A DNA stretch of 64,000 bases from Gluconobacter cerevisiae (GTDB lineage Bacteria; Pseudomonadota; Alphaproteobacteria; Acetobacterales; Acetobacteraceae), in the NCBI RefSeq assembly GCF_015244675.1, contig NZ_JABCQO010000006.1, positions 116,872 to 180,871 on the forward strand. Direction: 5' to 3'. This document shows positions 46,543 to 55,655 of the stretch, one piece after another. Position 1 is the stretch's first letter. Every line of letters starts with the position of its first letter. The notes beneath the pieces are model-generated. The model had not been told where the DNA came from. It did no database searches and saw only the letters and a program-made list of their open reading frames with translations. The translations under genes were made by a program, and so were the position numbers.

Positions 46543-47811
46543 TTGTCACATGTCACGACATCTGCAGTTACGTCGATCGCTGGCCTCGGGCGCACAGACA
46601 TTGCTCCCGGGGCACAACTGGCTTCCAACGAGCGGTTTCACGAGTTTTTGGAAAGCTACGTACATCCGGAAACACCCAAACATTTTGAGGTTAGCCAGAA
46701 GGCCTCGATTACTAAGCCTCAGGCTACAAAAGTAGAACCTGTTGGATCCGAACATACGACTCAAAAGCAGCCTTCGAAAGTTAGAACGCTAACGAAGTCC
46801 ACAATGCAGCAAAGTACAGATTCGAGTTTAGAAGATCGTACGCATCTTCTGAAGCAAGGGGCTGTAACTAAAAACAAAGCTCTTCCCGATACTGTAGAGA
46901 AAACTATTTCTGGTGGAAGTCAAAAACAGCTACAAAATAATATTAATCAAAAAAACTCATCTCAATCGATTGTTCCAGATTCTGATGATAAACACCTACC
47001 TAGTGATGACCAGGAGCAGGCAAAAAATACATTATCACAAACAAAAAAAAATGATTTCACCACTAATGGAATAGTAAATAGTTTTATAAATGAAGAAAAT
47101 TCAAATTATACTGATAAAAAAGAAATAAATACAGAATTATCATTGATGGATAATAATTGCTCGTCAGAGGAAAGTAATAATCCAGAAATTGTTTCTGGAG
47201 ATTGCGCCAATAATATTAAAATTGAAGAAAACTCCACAAAAGAAAATACTCCATTTATTGATCTGGAATCGATCTCTCCAGACTCTTCGGAAAAAACATT
47301 GTCTGAATCATTGGAGGAGGTATCTTCTAAAGCGCAGACAGAAAATGAAACTGTAACACCAGGTGATGAAGAAAAACCCTCTTCGCGCGCTGACGCGCAT
47401 ACCTTACTTTACCAGCAAGAAAATAACGGAAATACGACAACGCATATTGAAATGAACGTTGGTAGAAATGAAAAAATACATGTAGAAATCAATAGATCCG
47501 AAAGTAAAGATCATCGGATTCATATTAATACAGATGATCCAAAAATTTATCAGTCTCTGAAAGCTGATCAGGATATATTGGTTGCAGCTCTATCTGATAA
47601 TTCATGCCTTACTGCTGGAATGCAACCTATAGCAAGGGCAGATATCCAAATCAGTCTTTCATTACCAGCCTTTCTTGACATGTCGTCTCGCGATGAGCGG
47701 CAAGAGGGTAAAAACCGCTCGCTGGGCCTCTCACGGGATAGCGCGTCGGATACTTCAAGTTCCACCACTAAACGCCGCTTTATAAGTGGCGTTGTTGATC
47801 TCACTGTTTGA
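46543..47811 (+). CDS. fliK: Probable flagellar hook-length control protein (FliK-like)
   Basis: 422 residues, mostly low-complexity Ser/Thr/Asn/Glu/Lys-rich (residues about 50-280), with a final more ordered part (about 285-370, THIEMNVGRNEKIHVEINRSESKDHRI) that resembles the FliK C-terminal domain, which senses hook length and switches export. The call rests mainly on its position immediately before flgD, where fliK often lies, and its composition, not on a clear motif. It begins in typical GC content and becomes AT-rich. Confidence 0.55.
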   Translation: MSHVTTSAVTSIAGLGRTDIAPGAQLASNERFHEFLESYVHPETPKHFEVSQKASITKPQATKVEPVGSEHTTQKQPSKVRTLTKSTMQQSTDSSLEDRTHLLKQGAVTKNKALPDTVEKTISGGSQKQLQNNINQKNSSQSIVPDSDDKHLPSDDQEQAKNTLSQTKKNDFTTNGIVNSFINEENSNYTDKKEINTELSLMDNNCSSEESNNPEIVSGDCANNIKIEENSTKENTPFIDLESISPDSSEKTLSESLEEVSSKAQTENETVTPGDEEKPSSRADAHTLLYQQENNGNTTTHIEMNVGRNEKIHVEINRSESKDHRIHINTDDPKIYQSLKADQDILVAALSDNSCLTAGMQPIARADIQISLSLPAFLDMSSRDERQEGKNRSLGLSRDSASDTSSSTTKRRFISGVVDLTV

Positions 47812-47827
47812 AAATAGGATTGGAACC

Positions 47828-48562
47828 ATGGTTTCTTCAGTTGGCACCACAACAAGCAGTACGTCTCTTTTAAGCCAGGCAATAAGCGCAGCAAAAAGCA
47901 ATGCCGCAACAAATTATTCTGCGGCTTCTAATGCTACAACAAGTAGTTCAAGTAGTTCCTCTCTGTCTTCCTTGGGCGGTAATTTTAATCAGTTTCTTAC
48001 GCTACTTACAACCCAATTGCAGCATCAAGATCCTAGTAATCCAACCAGTACCGATTCGTTTACTGCTGAACTGGCCCAGTTTGCTGGTGTGCAGCAACAA
48101 GTCGAAACCAATACGAATCTAGCGAGCTTAATTTCAGCCACGCAGGATAACCAGATGGCCTCGGCTGTTAGCCTCATTGGAAAAACAACTACAGCAAGTA
48201 CTTCTAGTTTGCCATTACAGAATGGGGGCGCGTCTTTATCATTTACAGCGCCGCAGACTGGAGAGGTTGCAATCGCCATAACTGATAATAAGGGGACTGT
48301 TGTTAGGTCCCAGACAGTGGATGCCTCGGTCGGTACAAATACATGGACGTGGGATGGAAAAAATAACGCTGGTACCCAACTCAGTGATGGCGGTTACACC
48401 GTAGCAGTAGAAGGAAGCTCTACTGACGGAACCAGTGTCGTGCTTCCGACCACGGTAACAGGAACGGTCACAGGGGTTTCCAAAGGAAATTCAGGGGTAA
48501 ATATCGATATGGGCGGCGCCACCATTGGTATGAGCGATCTAACCGGATTTTCAGGCACATGA
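47828..48562 (+). CDS. flgD: Flagellar hook assembly scaffold FlgD
   Basis: 244 residues from ATG 47828; the frame back to 47786 is an overlap with the upstream gene. FlgD N-terminal signature FNQFLTLLTTQLQHQDPSNPTSTDSFTAEL, AQFAGVQQQVETNTNL, and the C-terminal FlgD-type Tudor/FN3 domain with GTNTWTWDGKNNAGTQLSDGGYT. Caps the growing hook, outside the cell. The first 40 residues are Ser/Thr-rich. Confidence 0.93.
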   Translation: MVSSVGTTTSSTSLLSQAISAAKSNAATNYSAASNATTSSSSSSSLSSLGGNFNQFLTLLTTQLQHQDPSNPTSTDSFTAELAQFAGVQQQVETNTNLASLISATQDNQMASAVSLIGKTTTASTSSLPLQNGGASLSFTAPQTGEVAIAITDNKGTVVRSQTVDASVGTNTWTWDGKNNAGTQLSDGGYTVAVEGSSTDGTSVVLPTTVTGTVTGVSKGNSGVNIDMGGATIGMSDLTGFSGT

Positions 48563-48737
48563 TTTCAAAGCCCAATCAAGTCGATTGTTAGTCATGCATT
48601 AACCTTTTTGCTCCACAATGGAGTTCATCGAAAGTAAAACTTTAGGAATAAATGCGTATGTGGGCAGGGCAGGGAGGTTTTTCTGACGGAAATCGCAGCG
48701 ATTGCGATTCTTTGAAAAACTGGAAGGAGAGCAATCA

Positions 48738-50417
48738 GTGAAAGCTCTTCTGGAAAACCTAAAACAGCTCGGCCTCCCGCGTCTGGCCGCCCTCGGTGGC
48801 GTCGGCGTATCAATGTTGGTTCTACTGGGTGTTTTGGTCCTGCATGGCGTTAATGCCACGAATGGCCTTTTGTATCGTGATTTGGAGCCTCATGAAGCTG
48901 GTGAAATTGTAGATCAGCTCGCAAAAGCTCACATCAAATATCGTCTTCAGGACCAAGGTAGTACCATCATGGTTCCTGATGATGATGTTGCTCGTGCCAG
49001 ATTGCTTCTGGCGAAAGACGGCCTACCGTCTGGCGGGGCGGTCGGATACGAGATTTTTGATAAGGGCAACAGCTTCACTGCAACACAATTCGAGCAGACT
49101 ATCAATGAAACCCGGGCTCTTGAGGGAGAATTGGAAAGATCTATTCGCCTTATTCATGGTGTGCAAAATGCCAGAGTCCATCTTGTTCTGCGTCATAGAG
49201 AGCTTTTTTCAACAGCTGAACAGAGTGCACAGGCAAGTGTGCTTCTTTCCATGGATGGAGGGCGTCGACTTGATGAGGAGAACGTCGCTGCAATTGTCAA
49301 TCTCGTCGCCGCCGCTGTTCCGGGGTTGGATGCACATAATATTTCACTAATAGACAATCGTGGGCATGTCCTTCTTAAACAAGGAGAAGGAAACGCGAAT
49401 GGTGACCAGTCCTTGGAAGGGCAGCGTCAGATTATTGAGCAGCGCATTGCACATGAGGTTGAGGACTTGTTGGGGGCATCATTAGGCCCTGGTCATGTCC
49501 GTGTGGAAGCGAATGTTACGATGAATAATGATCATATTCGTGAAACACAGGAAAGTTATGATCCGGACCAGCAGGTTTTACGCTCTCAACAGACCAAAAC
49601 GGAAAAAAACATCAATACTCAGGGATCTGCCAATACAACTGTTTCGAATAACCTTCCAAATGCGAATGCGGGACAGCAGCAAAGTGGAAGCCAGAGCAAC
49701 AGGCAAGAGCAAACTAATAATTACGAGATAGGTAAGACAGTTCGTACTTTAATTCAGGATCAACCCCGGATTGCACGTATTAGCATGGCCGTGATGGTGG
49801 ACGGTATTAGTCAATCTGATGAAAAAGGTAAATTGTCTTGGCAACCCCGTAATGAAGAAGAGCTCGCTCGTTTAACTGCGTTAACTAAAAGTGCAGTTGG
49901 TTTTGATCAAAGACGAGGCGACATTGTTACGGTTATGTCAATGAAGTTTACCGATATAGGGACTGAAATGCGCCCTGAAATTTCCAATTGGAGAAAATTT
50001 TTCGACCGTAAGAATGAGATGGAAGCTGTTAAATTTGGATTGTTCGTATTCTGCCTTGCAATGGTTTTGTTTTTTGTTGTGCGACCACTACTGAAACCAA
50101 TTGGAGATAATAGCCATAAAAAGCTTTTTAATGCTTTGGATTCGGTATCTGGATCTCAAACGATAACTGCGCCTTCGAGAAATGCTATCTACCTTTCGGA
50201 TAATCATTCCGAAAAACAAAAAACACAAATACTAGAAGCTCCTGAGTATAGTTTAGATTTATCAAATGAAGAGACTGTTTTCGTTAATGGTGTGCAAGGT
50301 AGAATAAAAGCATCATCTGTACAAAAAGTTATAGATCTTGTGGGTTCACATCCATCTGAAAGTATTTCATTATTAAGAGGATGGTTGGTTCCTGGTCAAG
50401 GAGGAGTATCAAGATGA
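48738..50417 (+). CDS. fliF: Flagellar MS-ring protein FliF
   Basis: 559 residues from GTG 48738, which has GGAAGGAGA 7 bases upstream. First membrane helix about residues 20-45 (GVSMLVLLGVLVLHGVNA), then periplasmic RBM domains (YRDLEPHEAGEIVDQL, NSFTATQFEQTINETRALEGELERSI), second helix about residues 437-460 (GLFVFCLAMVLFFVVRPLL), and the C-terminal FliG-binding tail LVGSHPSESISLLRGWL. Builds the MS ring in the inner membrane. Preceded by about 175 bases without a gene; stop overlaps fliG (ATGA). Confidence 0.95.
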   Translation: MKALLENLKQLGLPRLAALGGVGVSMLVLLGVLVLHGVNATNGLLYRDLEPHEAGEIVDQLAKAHIKYRLQDQGSTIMVPDDDVARARLLLAKDGLPSGGAVGYEIFDKGNSFTATQFEQTINETRALEGELERSIRLIHGVQNARVHLVLRHRELFSTAEQSAQASVLLSMDGGRRLDEENVAAIVNLVAAAVPGLDAHNISLIDNRGHVLLKQGEGNANGDQSLEGQRQIIEQRIAHEVEDLLGASLGPGHVRVEANVTMNNDHIRETQESYDPDQQVLRSQQTKTEKNINTQGSANTTVSNNLPNANAGQQQSGSQSNRQEQTNNYEIGKTVRTLIQDQPRIARISMAVMVDGISQSDEKGKLSWQPRNEEELARLTALTKSAVGFDQRRGDIVTVMSMKFTDIGTEMRPEISNWRKFFDRKNEMEAVKFGLFVFCLAMVLFFVVRPLLKPIGDNSHKKLFNALDSVSGSQTITAPSRNAIYLSDNHSEKQKTQILEAPEYSLDLSNEETVFVNGVQGRIKASSVQKVIDLVGSHPSESISLLRGWLVPGQGGVSR

Positions 50418-51427
50418 TGGATATAGAAAAAAATATCTCAGGAGTGCAAAAAGTAGCTATTTTGATGATGGCTTTAGGTGAAGAAAATTGTTCTAGATTG
50501 TTCGAGCAAATGCATGAAGAAGAAATTAGAGAGATTTCTTCAGAGATGACTCAACTTGGCATCATATCATCACAAATTGTAGAGAAAGTATGTCATGAGT
50601 TTAGTCAAGGACTGGGAACAGCTGAAGGTGTGGTTGGAGACCTAGAGAATACAGAAAAGCTGCTCAAAAGTACCCTCCCTGCCAACCAAGCTGCAGCTAT
50701 TATGGAGGAGATTCGTGGTCCTGCTGGTCGCACTATGTGGGAAAAATTAGGGAATGTGTCCGAAATAGTGCTTGCTAACTATTTAAAAAATGAATACCCA
50801 CAAACTGTTTCTGTTATCTTATCTAGAATAAAACCTTCTCATGCAGCTAAAGTGTTGGCAATTTTACCTGAAGAATTTTCTTTAGATATTATGATGAGAA
50901 TGTTGAAAACAGAGACAATACAAAAAAACGTAATACAAAGCATAGAAAAAACTCTAAGATTGGAATTTATTTCTAATATTCCGAGAGGAGTAAATCGCAA
51001 TAGTCATGAAGTATTAGCGGATATATTTAATAATTTCGATAGAAGACTTGAAAATCGGTTTATGATAGCTTTAGAAGAACGAAGTTATAACGACGCTGAA
51101 CAAATTAAGAGTCTTATGTTTACGTTCGAAGAACTCACGAATCTATCCGGAGAAAGTTTAATAGTACTTTTAAATCAAATTTCACGTGAGGTTCTTCCAT
51201 TAGCACTGAAGGGGGCAAGTGATAGGTTGCTTCAGGCGTTTCTTGCATCAATGTCTGATCGTGCGGGCCGAATTCTTTTAAGTGAAATTGAGGACTTAGG
51301 TCCTGTACGGGTTAAAGATGTTGATATAGCTCAAAATGAAATTCTTATTGTAGCTAAGGGTTTAATTGATCGTGGAGAAATTGACATGATTGATCAGCAG
51401 CAGCCAGGAAATGAGATGATTGTCTGA
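50414..51427 (+). CDS. fliG: Flagellar motor switch protein FliG
   Basis: 337 residues from ATG 50414, chosen because it overlaps the fliF stop and starts the family segment SGVQKVAILMMALGEENCSRLF; the longer frame to 50381 is an fliF shadow. FliG N, middle (EHPQT-like NEYPQTVSVILSRIKPSHAAKVL) and C (LMFTFEELTNLS..., with charged motor residues near DLGPVRVKDVD) domains present. Torque subunit of the C ring. AT-rich codons. Confidence 0.96.
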   Translation: MMDIEKNISGVQKVAILMMALGEENCSRLFEQMHEEEIREISSEMTQLGIISSQIVEKVCHEFSQGLGTAEGVVGDLENTEKLLKSTLPANQAAAIMEEIRGPAGRTMWEKLGNVSEIVLANYLKNEYPQTVSVILSRIKPSHAAKVLAILPEEFSLDIMMRMLKTETIQKNVIQSIEKTLRLEFISNIPRGVNRNSHEVLADIFNNFDRRLENRFMIALEERSYNDAEQIKSLMFTFEELTNLSGESLIVLLNQISREVLPLALKGASDRLLQAFLASMSDRAGRILLSEIEDLGPVRVKDVDIAQNEILIVAKGLIDRGEIDMIDQQQPGNEMIV

Positions 51428-52065
51428 TGAGTAAGCAATTGGGAGAAAATCATAAAAAAGCAGGAATTTTATATTTGGAAGATTTTGAGGAGGCCCCGGC
51501 AGAAAAAAGTATAAAAGTTGAAGAAACATATATTTCATCAGTTGATGAAAAAGAAAGTTTAATTTCAAGCGAAATTTTAGATGATTTTTATAAAAAAGGT
51601 GTTTTAGAAGGAAGGAAGATAGAAGAAGAAAAATACGATGAATACAAAAAAAAAATAGAAAAAAGTAATGAATTATTATTAAATATGTTTTCTTCTATAG
51701 AGAAACAATTTTTTTTAAAAAAAAATCAGATTTCTCAAGATTTGCACTTGGTTGTGTCAAATAGTCTATTGAATTTATTTCCAAGTTTAATAACAAAATA
51801 TGGCGAAAATGAATCTGAAGAAGTTCTTAAGAAAATATTTGAATTTATAGACCAAAATTTAAATATTAGTATAAATTGCTCTAAAGAATTTTTCGATAAA
51901 ATAAATAATTCTTTATTGAGTGGTTCTAAAAGAAGAATAACTTTTAATTTGGATGAGACATTAAAAAATGGAGATTTTGAGTTGCTCTGGGACACTGGGT
52001 CCCTATCACGTAATGCAAATGAGAGAATCGGAAAAATAGTTTCCGAAATCTTTTTAACAATATAG
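51427..52065 (+). CDS. fliH: Probable flagellar export protein FliH
   Basis: 212 residues, starting in the stop codon of fliG (ATGA-type overlap). The composition is extreme: Lys/Glu/Ile/Asn-rich, with a long charged coiled-coil (EGRKIEEEKYDEYKKKIEKS). The C-terminal half (VVSNSLLNLFPSLITKYGENES, then GDFELLWDTGSLSRN) is compatible with the FliH/HrpE C-terminal domain, negative regulator of the FliI ATPase. Position between fliG and fliN supports the call. Positions 51661-51720 contain only 8 G/C of 60 by hand count. No fliI follows, unlike the usual fliH-fliI order. Confidence 0.75.
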   Translation: MSKQLGENHKKAGILYLEDFEEAPAEKSIKVEETYISSVDEKESLISSEILDDFYKKGVLEGRKIEEEKYDEYKKKIEKSNELLLNMFSSIEKQFFLKKNQISQDLHLVVSNSLLNLFPSLITKYGENESEEVLKKIFEFIDQNLNISINCSKEFFDKINNSLLSGSKRRITFNLDETLKNGDFELLWDTGSLSRNANERIGKIVSEIFLTI

Positions 52066-52077
52066 AAGGAATGAAAA

Positions 52078-52401
52078 ATGTCAGAACCTGATAAAAATAA
52101 ATTTGAGATGGGCAAAGAAGATTTTTCGTTATCTGATAATATCAATTGTGATTCCCCTACTGATTTAGAGGCTATTTATACTGTCCCAGTTACTGTTAGT
52201 GCAGTATTGGGTAAGTCTATTATGCCTATAAATCAGCTACTTAGGCTAGGAAGAGGTGCTGTTGTTGAGTTGGATCGCAAGATTGGTGACCCAATTGATA
52301 TTCTGGTCAATAATCGTCTAATTGCAAGAGGGGAAGTTGTTATGGTTGATGCAACTCGTTTAGGGGTTACGATGACCGAAATTATAAAATCTGATAAATA
52401 A
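52078..52401 (+). CDS. fliN: Flagellar motor switch protein FliN
   Basis: 107 residues with the SpoA/FliN C-terminal domain: IYTVPVTVSAVLGKSIMPINQLLRLGRGAVVELDRKIGDPIDILVNNRLIARGEVVMVDATRLGVTMTEII in shortened form (VPVTVSAVLGK, GDPIDILVNNRLIARGEVV). The N-terminal about 30 residues are a variable tail. Part of the C ring and the export gate contact. 12 bases after fliH with GAAGGAATG upstream. Confidence 0.95.
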   Translation: MSEPDKNKFEMGKEDFSLSDNINCDSPTDLEAIYTVPVTVSAVLGKSIMPINQLLRLGRGAVVELDRKIGDPIDILVNNRLIARGEVVMVDATRLGVTMTEIIKSDK

Positions 52402-52443
52402 GTACTTTATAAATATTTTATTTATTTTGAAAGATGCGGAAAA

Positions 52444-54579
52444 GTGAATTATACTGATAGATATTTTTTTAATAATGCAGGAATAATATCTGATTTCTTT
52501 AGACGTTTCCCTGGCTTGTCTTCTATCCAAAAAAAAATTCCAGGATCTGATGTGGGGCTTGCAGTCTTTGTCGCAGGCCTTCTTTCTGTACTTATTTTCC
52601 CTCTTCCTACATTTATTCTTGATATCGGTTTATCTATTTCTATTACATTAGCTATATTGATCTTAATGGTAGCATTGTTTTTGAAAAGACCACTAGATTT
52701 TACATCTTTTCCAATCTTGTTGTTGTTAACAACATTGTTGCGTCTTTCTCTCGAGGTAGCAACTACCCGCCTGATATTAAGTCATGGATATCAAGGTTTA
52801 TATTCTGCAGGACATGTAGTTGCAGCTTTTGGTGGTTTTCTTATGGGAGGCGATATAGTTATTGGAGCTATATTGTTTTCTATACTTCTTGTTGTTAATT
52901 TTATGGTCATTACGAAAGGATCTGGAAGAATTTCTGAAGTTTCCGCCAGATTTTTCTTGGATTCTATGCCAGGAAAACAAATGGCTATTGATGCGGAATT
53001 ATCTTCAGGTAGTATAAATAATGTAATTGCAAAGAAAAAAAGAAAAGAACTTGAAGAAGAAAGCTCTTTTTATGGAGCGATGGATGGTGCATCTAAGTTT
53101 GTTCGTGGAGATGCTATTGCTAGTTTGATAATAACTGTTATTAATATTGTCGGCGGGTTGACAATAGGTATTGTTCGTCATGGGATGACCGTATCAGATG
53201 CCGCTGCAGCCTTTACAACACTAACGATAGGTGACGGACTTGTTTCGCAGATCCCAGCTCTTTTAGTTTCTGCGGCTTCAGGTATTGTTGTAACAAAAGG
53301 GGGTACAGAAGGGGGGGCGGATGTTGTTCTAATAAAGCAATTAGGGGGGAATGCTAAGCCGCTTGTTTTAGTCGCTGTTTGTTCACTGGTTTTGGCGATA
53401 ATGCCTGGATTGCCAGCTTTCCCATTTCTATTTTTGGCAATTTTATCTGCATTAGCATCTTGGTTCAGATATGTTTTCCCGATTGCCGATAAAATTAATG
53501 AAGATGACTCTATTTCGATTCCAGAGGAAAAGAGTCAAACGGATATTCCTATTTCTAATATTCTCAGAGTAGATTTATTGAAATTAGAGCTGGGATTTAA
53601 TTTACTCCCTATTGCTAATATAGATAATAGTAGTTTGACCGAAAAAATAAAATTGTTGCGAAGAACACTTGCTGCTGATGTGGGATTTGTATTGCCGCCT
53701 GTTCGGATTCAAGATAATTTAAATTTGCCACCTGACCGTTACTCATTATGTATTAAAGAAATAGAAGTTGGTGGTGGTAATATTAAAGTCAATAAGCTTT
53801 TAGCTATGGATCCTCAAGGTCGGGAGCCTGATATTGAAGGCGAAAAAACTATAGAGCCTGCTTTTGGATTATCTGCATCATGGATAGACCAAAATTTACG
53901 CGAGAATGCTATTATCCAAGGATATACAGTCGTAGACCCATCTAGTGTTATTATTACACATTTAACTGAATTAATCAAAGATAATATGGCAGATCTTCTT
54001 TCTTACTCAGAAACGCAAAAATTACTCGATGGAGTTACGGTCGATCAACAAAAACTGATTTCTGACCTAATTCCATCACAAATTTCTGTAAGTAATATAC
54101 AGAGAATATTGCAATCTCTTCTTGAGGAAAGAGTATCTATTAGGGATTTAATCGGAATTTTGGAATCTATACAAGATGGATGCAGCCAAGGATTAAAAAC
54201 AGTTTCATCTTTGGTCGCGCATGTCAGAATTAAGTTGGCTCGCCAAATAAGTTCTTGCGCTATGAACTCTCAAGGATATATCCCAGTAATATTGCTGAGT
54301 CCGAATTGGGAGAATATTATCTATGATAATTTATCTTCTTCAAAAGAGGGCGGGCAAATTAATTTTTCGCCTTCTCAAATGAATAAATTTATTTCTAGTT
54401 TGAGAACTTCTTTTGGGAATGTATCAAAAAAGGGAGAATTGCCGATACTACTGGTATCTAATAATATTAGGATTCCTATTAGGCGCATAGTAGAAAGAAT
54501 AAATCCTTCTGTGTCTGTTTTGGCTCAAGAGGAAATTTTTCCTCGTGTTAAGGTTCAGAATATAGAAATAATAAATTAG
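52444..54579 (+). CDS. flhA: Flagellar export gate protein FlhA
   Basis: 711 residues from a GTG. N-terminal membrane domain with about eight helices and family motifs (FIKRPLDF-like FLKRPLDFTSFPILLLLTTLLRLSLEVATTRLIL; FVKGDAIASL-like KFVRGDAIASLIITVINIVGGL; TIGDGLVSQIPALLVSAASGIVVTKGG), and a large C-terminal cytoplasmic domain (from about residue 340) that docks substrates (ASWIDQNL, VIITHLTELI, GYIPVILLSPNWE). Complete. The operon continues into a transposase relic. Confidence 0.96.
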   Translation: MNYTDRYFFNNAGIISDFFRRFPGLSSIQKKIPGSDVGLAVFVAGLLSVLIFPLPTFILDIGLSISITLAILILMVALFLKRPLDFTSFPILLLLTTLLRLSLEVATTRLILSHGYQGLYSAGHVVAAFGGFLMGGDIVIGAILFSILLVVNFMVITKGSGRISEVSARFFLDSMPGKQMAIDAELSSGSINNVIAKKKRKELEEESSFYGAMDGASKFVRGDAIASLIITVINIVGGLTIGIVRHGMTVSDAAAAFTTLTIGDGLVSQIPALLVSAASGIVVTKGGTEGGADVVLIKQLGGNAKPLVLVAVCSLVLAIMPGLPAFPFLFLAILSALASWFRYVFPIADKINEDDSISIPEEKSQTDIPISNILRVDLLKLELGFNLLPIANIDNSSLTEKIKLLRRTLAADVGFVLPPVRIQDNLNLPPDRYSLCIKEIEVGGGNIKVNKLLAMDPQGREPDIEGEKTIEPAFGLSASWIDQNLRENAIIQGYTVVDPSSVIITHLTELIKDNMADLLSYSETQKLLDGVTVDQQKLISDLIPSQISVSNIQRILQSLLEERVSIRDLIGILESIQDGCSQGLKTVSSLVAHVRIKLARQISSCAMNSQGYIPVILLSPNWENIIYDNLSSSKEGGQINFSPSQMNKFISSLRTSFGNVSKKGELPILLVSNNIRIPIRRIVERINPSVSVLAQEEIFPRVKVQNIEIIN

Positions 54580-54730
54580 TTTATTCAAACTTATTTTTGC
54601 TTTTAATCAGTATGTGGGGATCTTAAAAAATCTCTTTGTCGTGGTTTTCTTAGAATAGAGTTGGGATGGCTGTTGAGCTTGCCTCCGCACGGATGGTAAT
54701 AAACATTTTGGCGCTTAATGAGATATGTGG

Positions 54731-55345
54731 TCAAGGAGAGCTTAATTTACTGTAGGCAGAGTTATGGTGGCGGCCATTTCGTCCCGACTGAGCGAACCTG
54801 CGGGACTGCAACAACACTCAGTTCCTCATCTTAAGTGATCCAACCCAAGTTCTGTCTTGAGTTGCTGATGCGTCTGTTCGCATAGCCAGCTTGCTATGAT
54901 TGTGTCAGCTAAGGCCTTGAGCGGTGTGTCGGCCGATAGGTTCGCAAGATATTTTTATTTGTGTTCGTCATTCGAGCGGTGATCACCCAACAGCCAAATT
55001 TATTCACCTTGTATGTGCCGGGTGCCAGTAGCGCCGATGCACGCCAATTGACCTGCCGACACCCCGCACTTTCGGGCATGACGTATCCTGTTCAGGACAA
55101 GTCGTAGTTTTGAGCGGCCGGGGACTATAACTGGAAAGATCAGTTAAACATCGGCGGAGTAGACCTTTTAGTGCCGGGGAATACCGACAGCCCAACAAAA
55201 AGCTCGCGCGGTCGATGCCTGTTGAAACGGGGCTGACAAACCATAATTGGCATCGATCAGCACCCATCTCCATCAATCAGACCTGCGATATAGGCTAGGC
55301 AAATTTTACATCGTGCCTTGCTGCACAGACCTCTCAGATATTGGA
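54731..55345 (-). pseudogene. Decayed IS701-type transposase fragment
   Basis: No intact frame, but read on the minus strand in shifting frames, IS701-family transposase blocks appear in order: VLIDANYGLSAPFQQ (about 55250), WAVGIPRH and KVYSADV (about 55190-55160), WLLGDHRSNDEHK and KYLANLSADTPLKALA (about 54990-54925), SWLCEQTHQQLKTELGLDHL (about 54890-54835), LLQSRRFAQSGR (about 54790). Stops and frameshifts separate them. It is the C-terminal half; the N-terminal half is not seen. Marks the downstream edge of the flagellar block. No terminal repeats identified. Confidence 0.75.
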
Positions 55346-55655
55346 CGAGAGATTGCTCAAGATCCGCTTGACAGTCTTATTCCAATTCCATTCTTTGCTA
55401 AAGCTGGTTCTCCATGAAACACGCAAACAGCGCAAAAATTATAATCAGGGCTGGGTAGCCGAACAGTTGGCATTATCCATGCCAGGCCGTTTAAAAAACT
55501 ATGAGTATAGCAGCTGCCTGCTTTGCCTTAGGTCCACAAAGAGGTTGCGGTAGCGCATTCCAGACATACATGATTCGATTGAGCTTCTGTTGTCGCGACC
55601 TTGAGGCAGGAATCTGTTAAGGTTCTTGCTGACTTTGGATTGATATGGCTCCACT
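55346..55655. other. Non-coding region between transposase relic and nadK
   Basis: About 310 bases. A 70-codon plus-strand frame (55341-55553) has no recognisable domain and is probably chance. No promoter or terminator is obvious beyond likely nadK control sequences near 55600. Confidence 0.35.

Noticed and set aside
54835..54895. First looked like ordinary intergenic sequence after flhA
   Set aside because: Reading the minus strand in changing frames showed IS701 transposase blocks, so it is reported as a pseudogene rather than empty.
55004..55553. Two short frames (90 minus, 70 plus) as candidate genes
   Set aside because: The minus one is a piece of the decayed transposase in a wrong frame; the plus one has no recognisable features.
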